From positions 186,001 to 250,000 of the forward strand of contig NZ_SLZK01000007.1 of NCBI RefSeq assembly GCF_004341105.1: a stretch of 64,000 nt of DNA, written 5' to 3'. A program made the translations under genes and the position numbers. Positions within the stretch are counted from its first letter, which is position 1. Every line of letters begins with the position of its first letter. Below are positions 34,016-46,289 of this stretch, one piece after another. The DNA is from Rhizobium sp. BK418 (GTDB lineage: Bacteria; Pseudomonadota; Alphaproteobacteria; Rhizobiales; Rhizobiaceae). Below the pieces are notes generated by a model that saw only the letters and a list, made by a program, of their open reading frames with translations, was not told where the DNA came from and ran no database searches.

Positions 34016-36427
34016 ATGGGCAAAAAGCCTGCACTGGAATTGAGGGACGAAATCGGAGACCGCGACGGCACGGTCTTCGATTATGCGCCCCTGCCGGGCA
34101 CCGCCGACGAGATGGTCGACAATAACGGCGCCATTCGGCCGGTCTGGCAGCGTTTCATCGCCCATCTGAACGCCATGTCCGAGAGAGATCTGGCCGAGCG
34201 TCTCGCCCGCGCCGACCGCTACCTGCGGGATGCCGGCGTCTTTTATCGCGCTTATGGTGCCCAAGGCAGTGGCGAGCGCGCCTGGCCGCTCTCCCACATT
34301 CCGGTGCTGATAGACGAGCGCGAATGGCAGGCGCTTTCGGCCGGCCTCGTCCAGCGCGCCGATCTCCTGGAGGCGATGGTTGCCGATATCTACGGCGAAA
34401 ACAGACTTGTGGAAGAGGGCATCATCCCTCCCGCCCTCATTGCAGCCAACCCTGAATTCCAGCGGCCTTTGGTTGGCGTGAAACCGGCAACCGGTCACTA
34501 TCTGCATTTCTGCGCCTTCGAGATCGGTCGTGGCCCCGATGGCAATTGGTGGGTGCTGGCCGACCGCACGCAGGCACCTTCCGGTGCGGGCTTTGCGCTC
34601 GAAAACCGCGTTGCGACCACACGATCCTTTTCTGACATCTACGCCGAAACACCGGTTCATCGCCTCGCTTCTTTCTTCGGCGCTTTCCGCGATGCGCTGC
34701 AGACGATGAAACATTCCGGTGACGACCGCATCGCGGTTCTGACCCCTGGCCCGGCCAACGAAACCTATTACGAACATGCCTATATTGCCCGCTATCTGGG
34801 CTTCATGCTCCTCGAAGGCGAGGATCTGACCGTCGTCAACGGCCGCGTCATGGTGCGCACCGTTGCCGGACTGAAGCCGATCGGCGTGCTCTGGCGGCGC
34901 CTCGATTCCGCCTATGCCGATCCGCTGGAACTGAACCAGAACTCGCATATCGGCACCCCCGGGCTCGTGGAGGCGCTGCGCGCCGAAACCATTACCATCG
35001 TCAACGCGCTCGGTACAGGGGTTCTCGAAACCCGCGCCCTGCTCGCCTTCATGCCCGCAGTCTGTCGCAATCTGCTGGGCGAAGATCTTCGCCTGCCGTC
35101 CATCGCCACATGGTGGTGCGGTCAAAAGGAGGAGCGCGACCATGTAGCAGCCAATATCGAAAAGATGGTGATTGGCCCGGCCTATTCCCGCGCGCCGTTT
35201 TTCGATGACGGTGGCGAATCCGTCCTCGGCTCATCGCTTCGCGCCACCGCGAAGACTTCGATTGCCGACTGGCTGACCAGCGACGGCGCAAAACTTGTCG
35301 GCCAGGAAGTCGTCACCCTCTCGACCACGCCTGCTTGGGTCAATGGCAAACTGACACCACGGCCGATGTCGCTGCGCGTCTTCGCCGCTCGCACCGCCAA
35401 TGGCTGGCAGATCATGCCCGGCGGCTTTGCCCGCATCGGCTCGGGAGACGATGTCTCCGCCATTGCCATGCAATCCGGTGGAGCAGCTGCCGATGTCTGG
35501 ATCGTCAGCGGCAAGCCGGTCGAGCGCCACACGCTTCTGCCCGCGGAAGGCAGCTTCACCCGTAACATGCCGGGCAGCCTGCCGAGCCGCGCCGCCGACA
35601 ACCTCTTCTGGCTGGGTCGCTATATCGAGCGCGCCGAAGGTGCGCTGCGCATCCTGCGTGCCTGGCATGCGCGTTATGCAGAGGCGGCCGACCCGAACCA
35701 GCCGCTTCTGGCCGACGTCACCGAGTATCTTGCCGCCGTCGACATAGATACGGCCGAACCTGTGCCTGAATCGCTGCTGCGCAATATCGACAGCGCCGTC
35801 TATTCCGCAAGCAATATCCGCGACCGTTTCTCGCCTGACGGGTGGCTTGCCCTCAACGATCTCGCCAAGACCGCGCGCCGCTTCCATACGACGATTACGT
35901 CAGGCGACGACGCCAGCCACGCGATGACCATCCTGCTGCGCAAGCTCGCAGGTTTTGCCGGCCTCGTGCATGAAAACATGTATCGTTTCACCGGCTGGCG
36001 CTTCCTCTCGCTCGGCCGCTACATAGAACGCGGCCTGCACATGACGCGGCTTCTCGGCCGCATGTCCGGCCCGGAAGCGCCCGATGGCGCGCTCGACATG
36101 CTCCTCGAAATCGGCGACAGCGTCATGACCCACCGCCGCCGCTACAACGTCAACACCGCACGGCTGACGGTCACCGACCTCCTGGCGCTCGATCCGCTCA
36201 ACCCGCGCTCGATCCTCTTCCAGATGAACGAGATCCATCGCGAGGTTGAACAGCTGCCGAACGCCTTCATCAACGGCCAGATGTCGCCCTTCTACCGCGA
36301 GGCAATGCGCCTGCATTCCGGACTTGCCGTCATGACGCCGGAGACGATGAACAGCGATGTCTACCACCGGCTCGAGCGCGAGCTGGAGCTCCTCTCCGAC
36401 CTCCTGGCGCAGACCTATCTCGGATGA
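34016..36427 (+). CDS. Circularly permuted ATP-grasp protein fused to an alpha-E domain
   Basis: About 803 aa. The first 480 residues are a circularly permuted ATP-grasp domain (older DUF404/DUF407), with NGAIRPVWQRF, YRAYGAQGSGERAWPL, DLTVVNGRVMVRT and AFMPAVCRNLLGEDLRLPSIATWWCGQ. The C-terminal part, from about residue 510 (MPGSLPSRAADNLFWLGRYIERAE), is an alpha-helical alpha-E (DUF403) domain. The family is predicted to ligate amino acids or peptides. A TTG at 33998 overlapping the previous stop is an alternative start; neither site has a clear ribosome-binding site, and coupling is likely. Many genomes encode the two domains separately, so the fusion is notable. Confidence 0.87.
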   Translation: MGKKPALELRDEIGDRDGTVFDYAPLPGTADEMVDNNGAIRPVWQRFIAHLNAMSERDLAERLARADRYLRDAGVFYRAYGAQGSGERAWPLSHIPVLIDEREWQALSAGLVQRADLLEAMVADIYGENRLVEEGIIPPALIAANPEFQRPLVGVKPATGHYLHFCAFEIGRGPDGNWWVLADRTQAPSGAGFALENRVATTRSFSDIYAETPVHRLASFFGAFRDALQTMKHSGDDRIAVLTPGPANETYYEHAYIARYLGFMLLEGEDLTVVNGRVMVRTVAGLKPIGVLWRRLDSAYADPLELNQNSHIGTPGLVEALRAETITIVNALGTGVLETRALLAFMPAVCRNLLGEDLRLPSIATWWCGQKEERDHVAANIEKMVIGPAYSRAPFFDDGGESVLGSSLRATAKTSIADWLTSDGAKLVGQEVVTLSTTPAWVNGKLTPRPMSLRVFAARTANGWQIMPGGFARIGSGDDVSAIAMQSGGAAADVWIVSGKPVERHTLLPAEGSFTRNMPGSLPSRAADNLFWLGRYIERAEGALRILRAWHARYAEAADPNQPLLADVTEYLAAVDIDTAEPVPESLLRNIDSAVYSASNIRDRFSPDGWLALNDLAKTARRFHTTITSGDDASHAMTILLRKLAGFAGLVHENMYRFTGWRFLSLGRYIERGLHMTRLLGRMSGPEAPDGALDMLLEIGDSVMTHRRRYNVNTARLTVTDLLALDPLNPRSILFQMNEIHREVEQLPNAFINGQMSPFYREAMRLHSGLAVMTPETMNSDVYHRLERELELLSDLLAQTYLG

Positions 36428-37311
36428 CGGCCCTGCTCTACGATCTTACCCTGCATATGGGCTATGCCTACGACACGCCGGCATCCGGTGCGCGCCATAT
36501 CATGCGCCTCATGCCACTCTCGCTGGCGAACCGGCAACGCCTGATCGCAGGCTCGATCAGCATTTCGCCGCAGCCCGACGAACAATCGTACTTCGTCGAT
36601 TTTTTCGAGCATCCGGCAACATCCTTCCTGCTGCGCTCGCCGCATGAAACCCTCGATATCCGCATGCAGGCCCGCGTACAGGTCGAAAGCCAGGTCATAT
36701 CGGCCGACTTCTCGCCATTGCTGGCCGACCTGCCGAAAGAAGTCGCCGGCATCTGGTCGCTCGATCCGGAATCCCCCCATCATTTCCTTGGCGACAGTCC
36801 GCGCCTGACGGAAACCAAGGCGATCACCGAATACGCAAAGGCCTGCGTCCAGCCTTCGCTGACGGTCATGCAGATCGCTTACGCGCTCTGCGCCCGTATC
36901 AATAAGGATTTCACCTACGATTCGGAGGCGACAACCGTCGACACGACGCCGTTGGAATCGTTCGAACTGAAGCGTGGCGTCTGTCAGGACTTTACCCATG
37001 TGATGATCCTTGCCTTGCGCAGTCTCGGCATTCCCGCCGGCTACGTCTCCGGCTTCCTGCGCACCATTCCGCCTCCCGGCAAGGAACGGCTGGAGGGGGC
37101 TGACGCCATGCATGCCTGGGTGCGGGTCTGGTGCGGAGAAACGGCAGGCTGGATTGAGCTCGATCCCACCAACAATATTCCCGCAGGCACCGACCATATC
37201 GTCGTCGCGTATGGCCGTGACTATGCCGATGTCGCTCCCGTTATCGGTGTACTCAAAAGCTATGGAAGCCAGCGTTCCGTGCAGGCGGTGGACGTAATTC
37301 CGCTGAAATAA
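36424..37311 (+). CDS. Transglutaminase-like cysteine peptidase family protein
   Basis: This 295-aa protein has the same beta domain plus transglutaminase core as the first gene of the operon, without DUF2126. The catalytic triad is complete: Cys187 (RGVCQDFTH), His230 (DAMHAWVRV) and Asp247 (ELDPTNN). Its ATG overlaps the stop of the ATP-grasp/alpha-E gene by 4 bp. It is expected to be a cytoplasmic protease or amidase, since no signal peptide is present. It completes a predicted amide-ligation/hydrolysis system. Confidence 0.9.
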   Translation: MTALLYDLTLHMGYAYDTPASGARHIMRLMPLSLANRQRLIAGSISISPQPDEQSYFVDFFEHPATSFLLRSPHETLDIRMQARVQVESQVISADFSPLLADLPKEVAGIWSLDPESPHHFLGDSPRLTETKAITEYAKACVQPSLTVMQIAYALCARINKDFTYDSEATTVDTTPLESFELKRGVCQDFTHVMILALRSLGIPAGYVSGFLRTIPPPGKERLEGADAMHAWVRVWCGETAGWIELDPTNNIPAGTDHIVVAYGRDYADVAPVIGVLKSYGSQRSVQAVDVIPLK

Positions 37312-37427
37312 TCCCGAAATAGGAAAAAACCGCGGTTTTCCTAGAATTTTAGACACTGTTTTAGCGGCCGTTAAAGTCATCTGGTCCATCAATAGCGCCT
37401 AATTAGGGCTCCCTTGAATCGGTGGAC

Positions 37428-38612
37428 ATGATGAACACCCTGCATTCGCTTCTTGATCGGCTGCGGCGCGACCGTGGTGGCAATTTCGGTATGATGACGG
37501 CAATATTGCTGCCGGTGCTCATCGGCGCCGCAGGCTTCGCGATTGATACCATGAACATCATGGCTTCGCAGCGCCAGCTACAAGAAGCAGCCGACGCTGG
37601 AGCTCTTGCAGCAGCGTCCGCACTTTCTGCCGGCAAGGTCACCACCGACGATCAGGCAAAGACCCTCGCCAAGGATTTCGTGATCGGCCAGATGGCAAAC
37701 TATGTCGATGCGGCAACTATCAGTGCTTTGGAAACATCGACGGCCGTGAACATCGACACGACCACCTCGTCAGGCGGCAAAAGCTACAAGATCTCGGTCA
37801 ATACGTCCTATCCGCTGAGCCTGACGCCATTCATGAACGTCCTAGGATTCAAAACGTCCAAGATAGCGGCGGCAGGCACCTCAACCGGCGGCATCAGCCA
37901 GGAGCGTAGCGCGGTTTCTATGACGCTCGTTCTCGACGAATCCGGCTCGATGCTCGCAAATACCGGCACCAAGATTGTGCCGACAACGAGTTGCAAGCAA
38001 TATAATACCAGCGGTCAGTCGATCGGTACGAAGAGCCCGTGCTATATTAAGAAAATTGACGCATTGAAGACGGCTGCCAACCTTCTTCTCGATCAGTTGG
38101 ACAAGGCCGACCCGCAATCCAAATACGTTCGCACCAACGCAATCGCGTGGAGCGGCACCATCCAGGACTCTAATAACTTCAACTGGGGCACTTCCAAGAC
38201 GAGGACCGAAGTCATCGATACGATGTCGGCAGGCGGCAACACGGAATCGTCAGTGCCGATGGAGAAAGCCTATAATGGCCTGAATTCGACAGGTGGAGGC
38301 TCGGAGTCAAAGATTCAGGCTGATGCCGGCAACAACAAGCTAACTAAATATATCGTCTTCATGACTGATGGTGAAAACAACAATTCTGCATCCGACACGA
38401 AGACGCTGGCCACCTGCGCCAATGCCAAAAAGGACGGGATCAATATCTATTCGATCGCATTCATGGCCCCCGAAGCGGGAAAAAACCTCCTGAGCACGTG
38501 CGCCAGTGGACCTACCTACTACTTCCAGGCAGAAAGTATGAACGACCTCATTGCCGCCTTTCAGGCCATTGGGCAGAACGCGGCCGCCGACAAAACCCTG
38601 CTGACGCAGTAA
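37428..38612 (+). CDS. TadG-like pilus-assembly protein with von Willebrand A domain
   Basis: This protein of about 394 aa has a short basic N-terminus and one transmembrane helix in the TadE/TadG-like position (RGGNFGMMTAILLPVLIGAAGFAIDTMNI, about residues 17-45). A large extracytoplasmic part carries a vWA domain from about residue 165 with MIDAS motif DESGSM and later FMTDGENNN. Such proteins act with tad/flp pilus systems or in surface adhesion. No other tad or cpa gene is in the window, so it stands alone. The ATGs at 37428 and 37431 are both possible. An intrinsic terminator follows. Confidence 0.85.
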   Translation: MMNTLHSLLDRLRRDRGGNFGMMTAILLPVLIGAAGFAIDTMNIMASQRQLQEAADAGALAAASALSAGKVTTDDQAKTLAKDFVIGQMANYVDAATISALETSTAVNIDTTTSSGGKSYKISVNTSYPLSLTPFMNVLGFKTSKIAAAGTSTGGISQERSAVSMTLVLDESGSMLANTGTKIVPTTSCKQYNTSGQSIGTKSPCYIKKIDALKTAANLLLDQLDKADPQSKYVRTNAIAWSGTIQDSNNFNWGTSKTRTEVIDTMSAGGNTESSVPMEKAYNGLNSTGGGSESKIQADAGNNKLTKYIVFMTDGENNNSASDTKTLATCANAKKDGINIYSIAFMAPEAGKNLLSTCASGPTYYFQAESMNDLIAAFQAIGQNAAADKTLLTQ

Positions 38613-38636
38613 TCAAAGCCTCCGTTCTCTCAATCA

Positions 38637-38674
38637 AAAAGCCGTCCCGGAACAAACCGGGGCGGCTTTTCGTT
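38637..38674 (+). terminator. Intrinsic terminator after the TadG-like gene
   Basis: The stem AAAAGCCGTCCCGG / CCGGGGCGGCTTTT (one mismatch-type pair) has a 6-nt loop and a trailing TTTTCGTTTG. It isolates the TadG gene from the glycogen operon. Confidence 0.85.
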
Positions 38675-38888
38675 TGATCCTTATTCCACCCATCAGATCG
38701 GGAAAACCGATTGAAATCAAGTCCCTTAATCCCCTCAAATATGAAGGTTCCGCAAATTTTTCGTTTACCCGATTCCCTTGTTGCAAGTGCGTGATAACGG
38801 TGCATAAACTGCCCTGTCGGCGTAAGCGACAAATCGATTGAATCAGGCATAACATACTGTAACCAAATCAAAATTGGCGAGACTGACC

Positions 38889-41347
<2,459 letters not shown>

Positions 41348-41351
<4 letters not shown>

Positions 41352-43555
41352 AGCCACCGAAAGCCGCCCCTGAAGTGAAGCTTCCCTGGGAAATTTCGGC
41401 AGACGAAATCGCGGCAATCCTCAGCGGCTCGCAGGCCAATCCTTTTGCCGTCCTGGGCGTGCACCAGGTCGGCGAGACCTTCGTTACCAGATGTTTCCTT
41501 CCAGGCGCCGAAGCCGTCACGGCGATGACGCTGGATGGAACACCGATCGGCGATCTCCATCAGCTTCATCCGGATGGTATTTTTGCCGGCCAGGTCTCCA
41601 TTACCAAATTTCAGCCGGTGCGCTATCGTGCCCGCCGCGCTGACGCCGAATGGGCGGTGACCGATGCGTACAGCTTCGGCCCGGTACTCGGGCCGATGGA
41701 CGATTATTACGCTCGGCAAGGTTCGCATCTGCGGCTGTTTGATAAGATGGGGGCTCATCGTATCAAGCACGAAGGGACGACCGGCATTCACTTCGCTGTA
41801 TGGGCGCCGAATGCGCAGCGCGTCTCCGTCGTCGGCGATTTCAACAATTGGGACGGTCGCCGTCATGTCATGCGCTTCCGATCCGATTCAGGCATCTGGG
41901 AGATCTTTGCCCCCGATGTACCTCTCGGAGTCCCCTACAAATTCGAAATCCGAGGTCACGACGGTGTGCTGCTGCCGCTGAAAGCGGATCCCTTCGCTCG
42001 CCGCAGCGAACTTCGCCCGAAAACCGCCTCCGTGACGGCCGCCGAGCTTTCACAGGAATGGCAGGACGAGGAGCATCTGAAGCACTGGCGCGAAACCGAC
42101 AAGCGCCGGCAACCGATCAGCATCTATGAAGTTCATGCCGGCTCCTGGCAGCGTCGACAGGATGGCTCCATGCTGTCCTGGGACGAGCTTGCCTCAAGCC
42201 TCATCCCCTACTGCGTCGATATGGGTTTTACCCATATCGAGTTCCTGCCGATCACCGAACACCCCTACGACCCCTCCTGGGGCTATCAGACGACCGGCCT
42301 CTACGCTCCGACGGCCCGTTTCGGCGAACCGGAAGGTTTCGCCCGTTTCGTCAACGGCTGCCATAAGGTCGGCATCGGCGTGATACTCGACTGGGTGCCG
42401 GCACATTTCCCGACGGACGAGCATGGTCTCGGCTGGTTCGACGGCACTGCACTTTATGAGCACGCCGACCCGCGAAAGGGCTTCCACCCGGACTGGAACA
42501 CGGCGATCTACAATTTTGGCCGCACCGAAGTCGTATCTTACCTCGTCAACAACGCCCTCTACTGGGCCGAGAAGTTCCATCTCGACGGCCTCCGCGTCGA
42601 TGCCGTCGCCTCGATGCTCTATCTCGACTATTCGCGCAAGCATGGCGAATGGATCCCCAACGAGTATGGCGGCAATGAAAACCTGGAAGCCGTTCGCTTC
42701 CTGCAGAACCTCAATACCCGCATCTACGGCGAGCATCCCGGCGTCATGACCATTGCCGAGGAATCGACCTCCTGGCCGAAAGTTTCGCAGCCGGTTCACG
42801 AAGGCGGCCTTGGCTTCGGCTTCAAGTGGAACATGGGCTTCATGCACGACACGCTGAGCTACATGAGCCGCGATCCTGTTCATCGCAGGCATCATCACAA
42901 TGAGCTGACCTTTGGCCTACTCTATGCTTATTCCGAAAATTTCGTCCTGCCGCTGTCCCACGATGAAGTGGTGCATGGCAAGGGTTCGCTGATCGCCAAG
43001 ATGCCGGGCGACGACTGGCAGAAATTCGCAAACCTGCGCGCCTATTACGCCTTCATGTGGGGCTATCCCGGCAAGAAACTGCTCTTCATGGGGCAGGAAT
43101 TTGCCCAATGGGCCGAGTGGAGCGAGAGCAAGGCGCTGGACTGGAACCTGTTGCAATATCGTATGCACGAGGGCATGCGCCGCCTGGTGCGCGACCTGAA
43201 CTTCACCTACCGCAGCAAGCCAGCGCTCCATGCCCGCGATTGCGAAGGCGACGGCTTCGAATGGCTCATCGCCGATGACTACGAAAACTCGGTCTTTGCT
43301 TGGTTGCGTAAGGCGCCGGGCCAGAAGCCTATCGTCGTCATCAGCAACTTCACGCCCGTCTATCGCGAGAACTACTCGGTTCGTCTGCCGTCCGCAGGAC
43401 GCTGGCGGGAAATCCTCAATACCGATGCCGACATCTATGGCGGCAGCGGAAAGGGCAATGGCGGGCGCGTGCAGGCCGTCGATGCCGGCGGTGAGACAAG
43501 CTGCTCGATAACCCTGCCGCCGCTGGCGACAATCATGCTTGAACCCGAGAATTAG
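41348..43555 (+). CDS. glgB: 1,4-alpha-glucan branching enzyme
   Basis: This 735-aa GH13 enzyme creates alpha-1,6 branches. It has an N-terminal carbohydrate-binding/CBM48 region (FAVWAPNAQRVSVVGDFNNWDGRRH near residue 140). The catalytic barrel carries nucleophile Asp418 (GLRVDAVASM) and acid Glu471 (TIAEESTSW), with LPLSHDEVVHGKGS for the third carboxylate. The length equals typical two-N-domain GlgB proteins. It is translationally coupled to glgP (ATGA overlap) and followed 19 bp later by glgC. Confidence 0.97.
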
Positions 43556-43574
43556 TGACTGGTGGGAGGAGAAA

Positions 43575-44837
43575 ATGGTAGAAAGACGCATTCAGCCACT
43601 TGCCCGCGATGCAATGGCCTATGTTCTCGCCGGCGGCAGGGGAAGCCGCCTCAAGGAACTGACCGATCGGCGTGCCAAGCCAGCCGTCTATTTCGGCGGC
43701 AAAGCCCGTATCATTGATTTTGCGTTGTCCAATGCTTTGAATTCCGGCATCCGCCGCATTGGCGTCGCCACGCAGTACAAGGCGCATTCACTGATTCGCC
43801 ACATGCAGCGCGGTTGGAACTTCTTCCGCCCCGAGCGAAACGAGAGCTTCGACATCCTGCCCGCCTCCCAGCGCGTTTCCGAAACGCAATGGTATGAAGG
43901 CACCGCCGACGCCGTCTATCAGAACATTGACATCATCGAGGATTACGGCGTCGAATACATGGTCATTCTCGCCGGCGACCATGTCTATAAGATGGACTAT
44001 GAATACATGCTCCAGCAGCATGTCGATTCCGGCGCGGACGTGACGATCGGCTGCCTGGAAGTGCCGCGCATGGAGGCAACCGGCTTCGGCGTCATGCACG
44101 TCAACGAGAAGGACGAGATCTTCGCGTTCATTGAAAAACCGGCCGATCCGCCGGGCATTCCGGACAAGCCGGATTTTGCGCTGGCCTCCATGGGCATCTA
44201 TGTCTTCCATACGAAGTTCCTGCTGGAAGCGCTGCGCCGCGACGCCGCCGACCCGACATCCAGCCGAGATTTCGGCAAGGATATCATCCCATATATCGTC
44301 GAGCACGGTAAGGCGGTCGCTCACCGCTTCGCCGAGTCCTGCGTCCGCTCCGATTTCGAACACGAGCCCTACTGGCGCGATGTCGGCACGATCGATGCCT
44401 ATTGGCAGGCCAATATCGACCTGACGGCGATCGTCCCGGCTCTCGATATCTATGACAAGGCCTGGCCGATCTGGACCTATGCCGAGATCACGCCGCCGGC
44501 GAAATTCGTCCATGATGACGAAGACCGCCGCGGTTCGGCAACCTCCTCCGTCGTTGCCGGCGACTGCATCATCTCAGGTGCGAGCCTCAACCGCAGCCTT
44601 CTCTTCACAGGTGTACGGGCCAATTCCTACTCCAAGCTGGAAGGAGCGGTTATCCTGCCCAACGTGAAGATCGGTCGGCGCGCACAACTCAAAGACGTTG
44701 TGATCGACCACGGTGTCATCATCCCGGAAGGTCTTGTCGTCGGCGAGGATCCAGAACTCGACGCACGGCGCTTCAGACGGACGGAAAGCGGTATTTGCCT
44801 GATCACGCAACCGATGATCGACAAGCTGGATATTTGA
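43575..44837 (+). CDS. glgC: Glucose-1-phosphate adenylyltransferase (ADP-glucose pyrophosphorylase)
   Basis: This 420-aa enzyme makes ADP-glucose from ATP and glucose-1-phosphate, the committed step of glycogen synthesis. Visible are the nucleotide-binding LAGGRGSRLKELTDRRAKPAVYFGG near the N-terminus, the glucose-1-phosphate region FIEKPADPP and the C-terminal left-handed beta-helix (GVRANSYSKLEGAVILPNVKIG). The ATG at 43575 has an ideal GGAGGA 6 nt upstream. The family is allosterically controlled; Agrobacterium-type enzymes respond to fructose-6-phosphate and pyruvate. Confidence 0.97.
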   Translation: MVERRIQPLARDAMAYVLAGGRGSRLKELTDRRAKPAVYFGGKARIIDFALSNALNSGIRRIGVATQYKAHSLIRHMQRGWNFFRPERNESFDILPASQRVSETQWYEGTADAVYQNIDIIEDYGVEYMVILAGDHVYKMDYEYMLQQHVDSGADVTIGCLEVPRMEATGFGVMHVNEKDEIFAFIEKPADPPGIPDKPDFALASMGIYVFHTKFLLEALRRDAADPTSSRDFGKDIIPYIVEHGKAVAHRFAESCVRSDFEHEPYWRDVGTIDAYWQANIDLTAIVPALDIYDKAWPIWTYAEITPPAKFVHDDEDRRGSATSSVVAGDCIISGASLNRSLLFTGVRANSYSKLEGAVILPNVKIGRRAQLKDVVIDHGVIIPEGLVVGEDPELDARRFRRTESGICLITQPMIDKLDI

Positions 44838-44840
44838 CTT

Positions 44841-46283
44841 ATGAAAGTTCTTTCGGTTTCGTCCGAAGTCTTCCCTTTGATCAAGACAGGGGGCCTTGCC
44901 GATGTGGCAGGCGCCCTGCCCATAGCCCTCAAATCCTTCGGCATCGAAACCAAAACCCTCATGCCCGGCTATCCCGCCGTCATGAAACTCCTGCAGAATC
45001 CGGTCCTTCGGCTGGAATTTTCGGATCTGCTCGGCCAGCCGGCAAGGTTGCTCGAGGTGGAGCATCAGGGCCTCGATATTCTCGTGCTCGATGCGCCTGC
45101 TTATTACGACCGCCCCGGCGGTCCCTATCTCGATACGACCGGCAAGGACTACCCTGACAACTGGCGCCGTTTCGCCGCTCTTTCGCTGGCAGGCTCCGAG
45201 ATCGCCGCCGGCCTGCTGCGTGGCTGGCGACCCGATCTGGTGCATGCCCATGACTGGCAATCCGCAATGGTACCGGTCTACATGCGTTATTATCCGACGC
45301 CCGAACAGCCGAGCATTCTGACAATCCACAACATCGCTTTCCAGGGTCAGTTCGGCGCCGATATTTTCCCCGGCCTGCGCTTACCGCCTCATGCTTTTGC
45401 CACCGAAAGCATCGAATATTACGGCACTGTCGGTTTCCTCAAGGGCGGTTTGCAGACTGCCACAGCCATCACCACCGTCAGCCCCTCCTATGCCGAGGAA
45501 ATCCTGACCCCGCAATTCGGCATGGGCCTGGAAGGCGTCATCGCCAGCCGCCGAAACGTGCTGCATGGCATTGTTAACGGCATCGACGCCGATATTTGGA
45601 ATCCGGCGACTGATCCGGTCGTCCACACGCATTACGGCCCGACGACGCTGAAGAACCGCATCGAGAACCGCCGGTCCATCGAAGAATTCTTCCATCTCGA
45701 CCACGATGACGCGCCAATCTTCTGCGTCATCAGCCGCCTGACCTGGCAGAAGGGCATGGATCTTGTCGCCAGCGCCGCCGACGAGATCGCGACGATGGGC
45801 GGGAAGCTCGTCGTGCTCGGCTCCGGCGAAGCGGCCCTCGAAGGCGCGTTGCTCGCCGCTGCCACCCGCAACCCTGGCCGCATCGGCGTTTCTATCGGTT
45901 ATAACGAGCCGATGTCGCATCTCATGCAGGCTGGCTGCGACGCGATCATCATTCCATCGCGCTTCGAGCCCTGCGGCCTCACCCAGCTTTATGGCCTGCG
46001 TTATGGCTGCGTGCCGATCGTGGCGCGCACCGGCGGTCTCAACGATACCGTGATCGATGCCAATCATGCTGCACTTGCGGCAAAGGTGGCGACAGGCATA
46101 CAATTCGCGCCGGTAAATGAAGAAAGCATGCTACAGGCACTGCGCCGCGCCATGCACCTCTATGCGGATCAAAAAGTCTGGACCCAATTGCAAAAGCAGG
46201 GCATGAAGTCGGATGTCTCTTGGGAGAAGAGCGCCGAACGTTATGTTGCCCTGTATACCAGCCTCGTCTCGAAAGGCATGTGA
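44841..46283 (+). CDS. glgA: Glycogen synthase (ADP-glucose)
   Basis: This 480-aa GT5 enzyme extends alpha-1,4 chains from ADP-glucose. It begins MKVLSVSSEVFPLIKTGGLADV with the KTGGL substrate motif at residues 15-19. The catalytic C-terminal region has IIPSRFEPCGLTQLYGLRYG and ARTGGLNDTV. It starts 3 bp after glgC. Confidence 0.97.
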   Translation: MKVLSVSSEVFPLIKTGGLADVAGALPIALKSFGIETKTLMPGYPAVMKLLQNPVLRLEFSDLLGQPARLLEVEHQGLDILVLDAPAYYDRPGGPYLDTTGKDYPDNWRRFAALSLAGSEIAAGLLRGWRPDLVHAHDWQSAMVPVYMRYYPTPEQPSILTIHNIAFQGQFGADIFPGLRLPPHAFATESIEYYGTVGFLKGGLQTATAITTVSPSYAEEILTPQFGMGLEGVIASRRNVLHGIVNGIDADIWNPATDPVVHTHYGPTTLKNRIENRRSIEEFFHLDHDDAPIFCVISRLTWQKGMDLVASAADEIATMGGKLVVLGSGEAALEGALLAAATRNPGRIGVSIGYNEPMSHLMQAGCDAIIIPSRFEPCGLTQLYGLRYGCVPIVARTGGLNDTVIDANHAALAAKVATGIQFAPVNEESMLQALRRAMHLYADQKVWTQLQKQGMKSDVSWEKSAERYVALYTSLVSKGM

Positions 46284-46289
46284 CCTAAA

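Noticed and set aside
33926..35143. 405-aa open frame on the minus strand opposite the ATP-grasp gene
   Set aside because: It is a reverse-frame shadow of conserved coding sequence with no ribosome-binding site.
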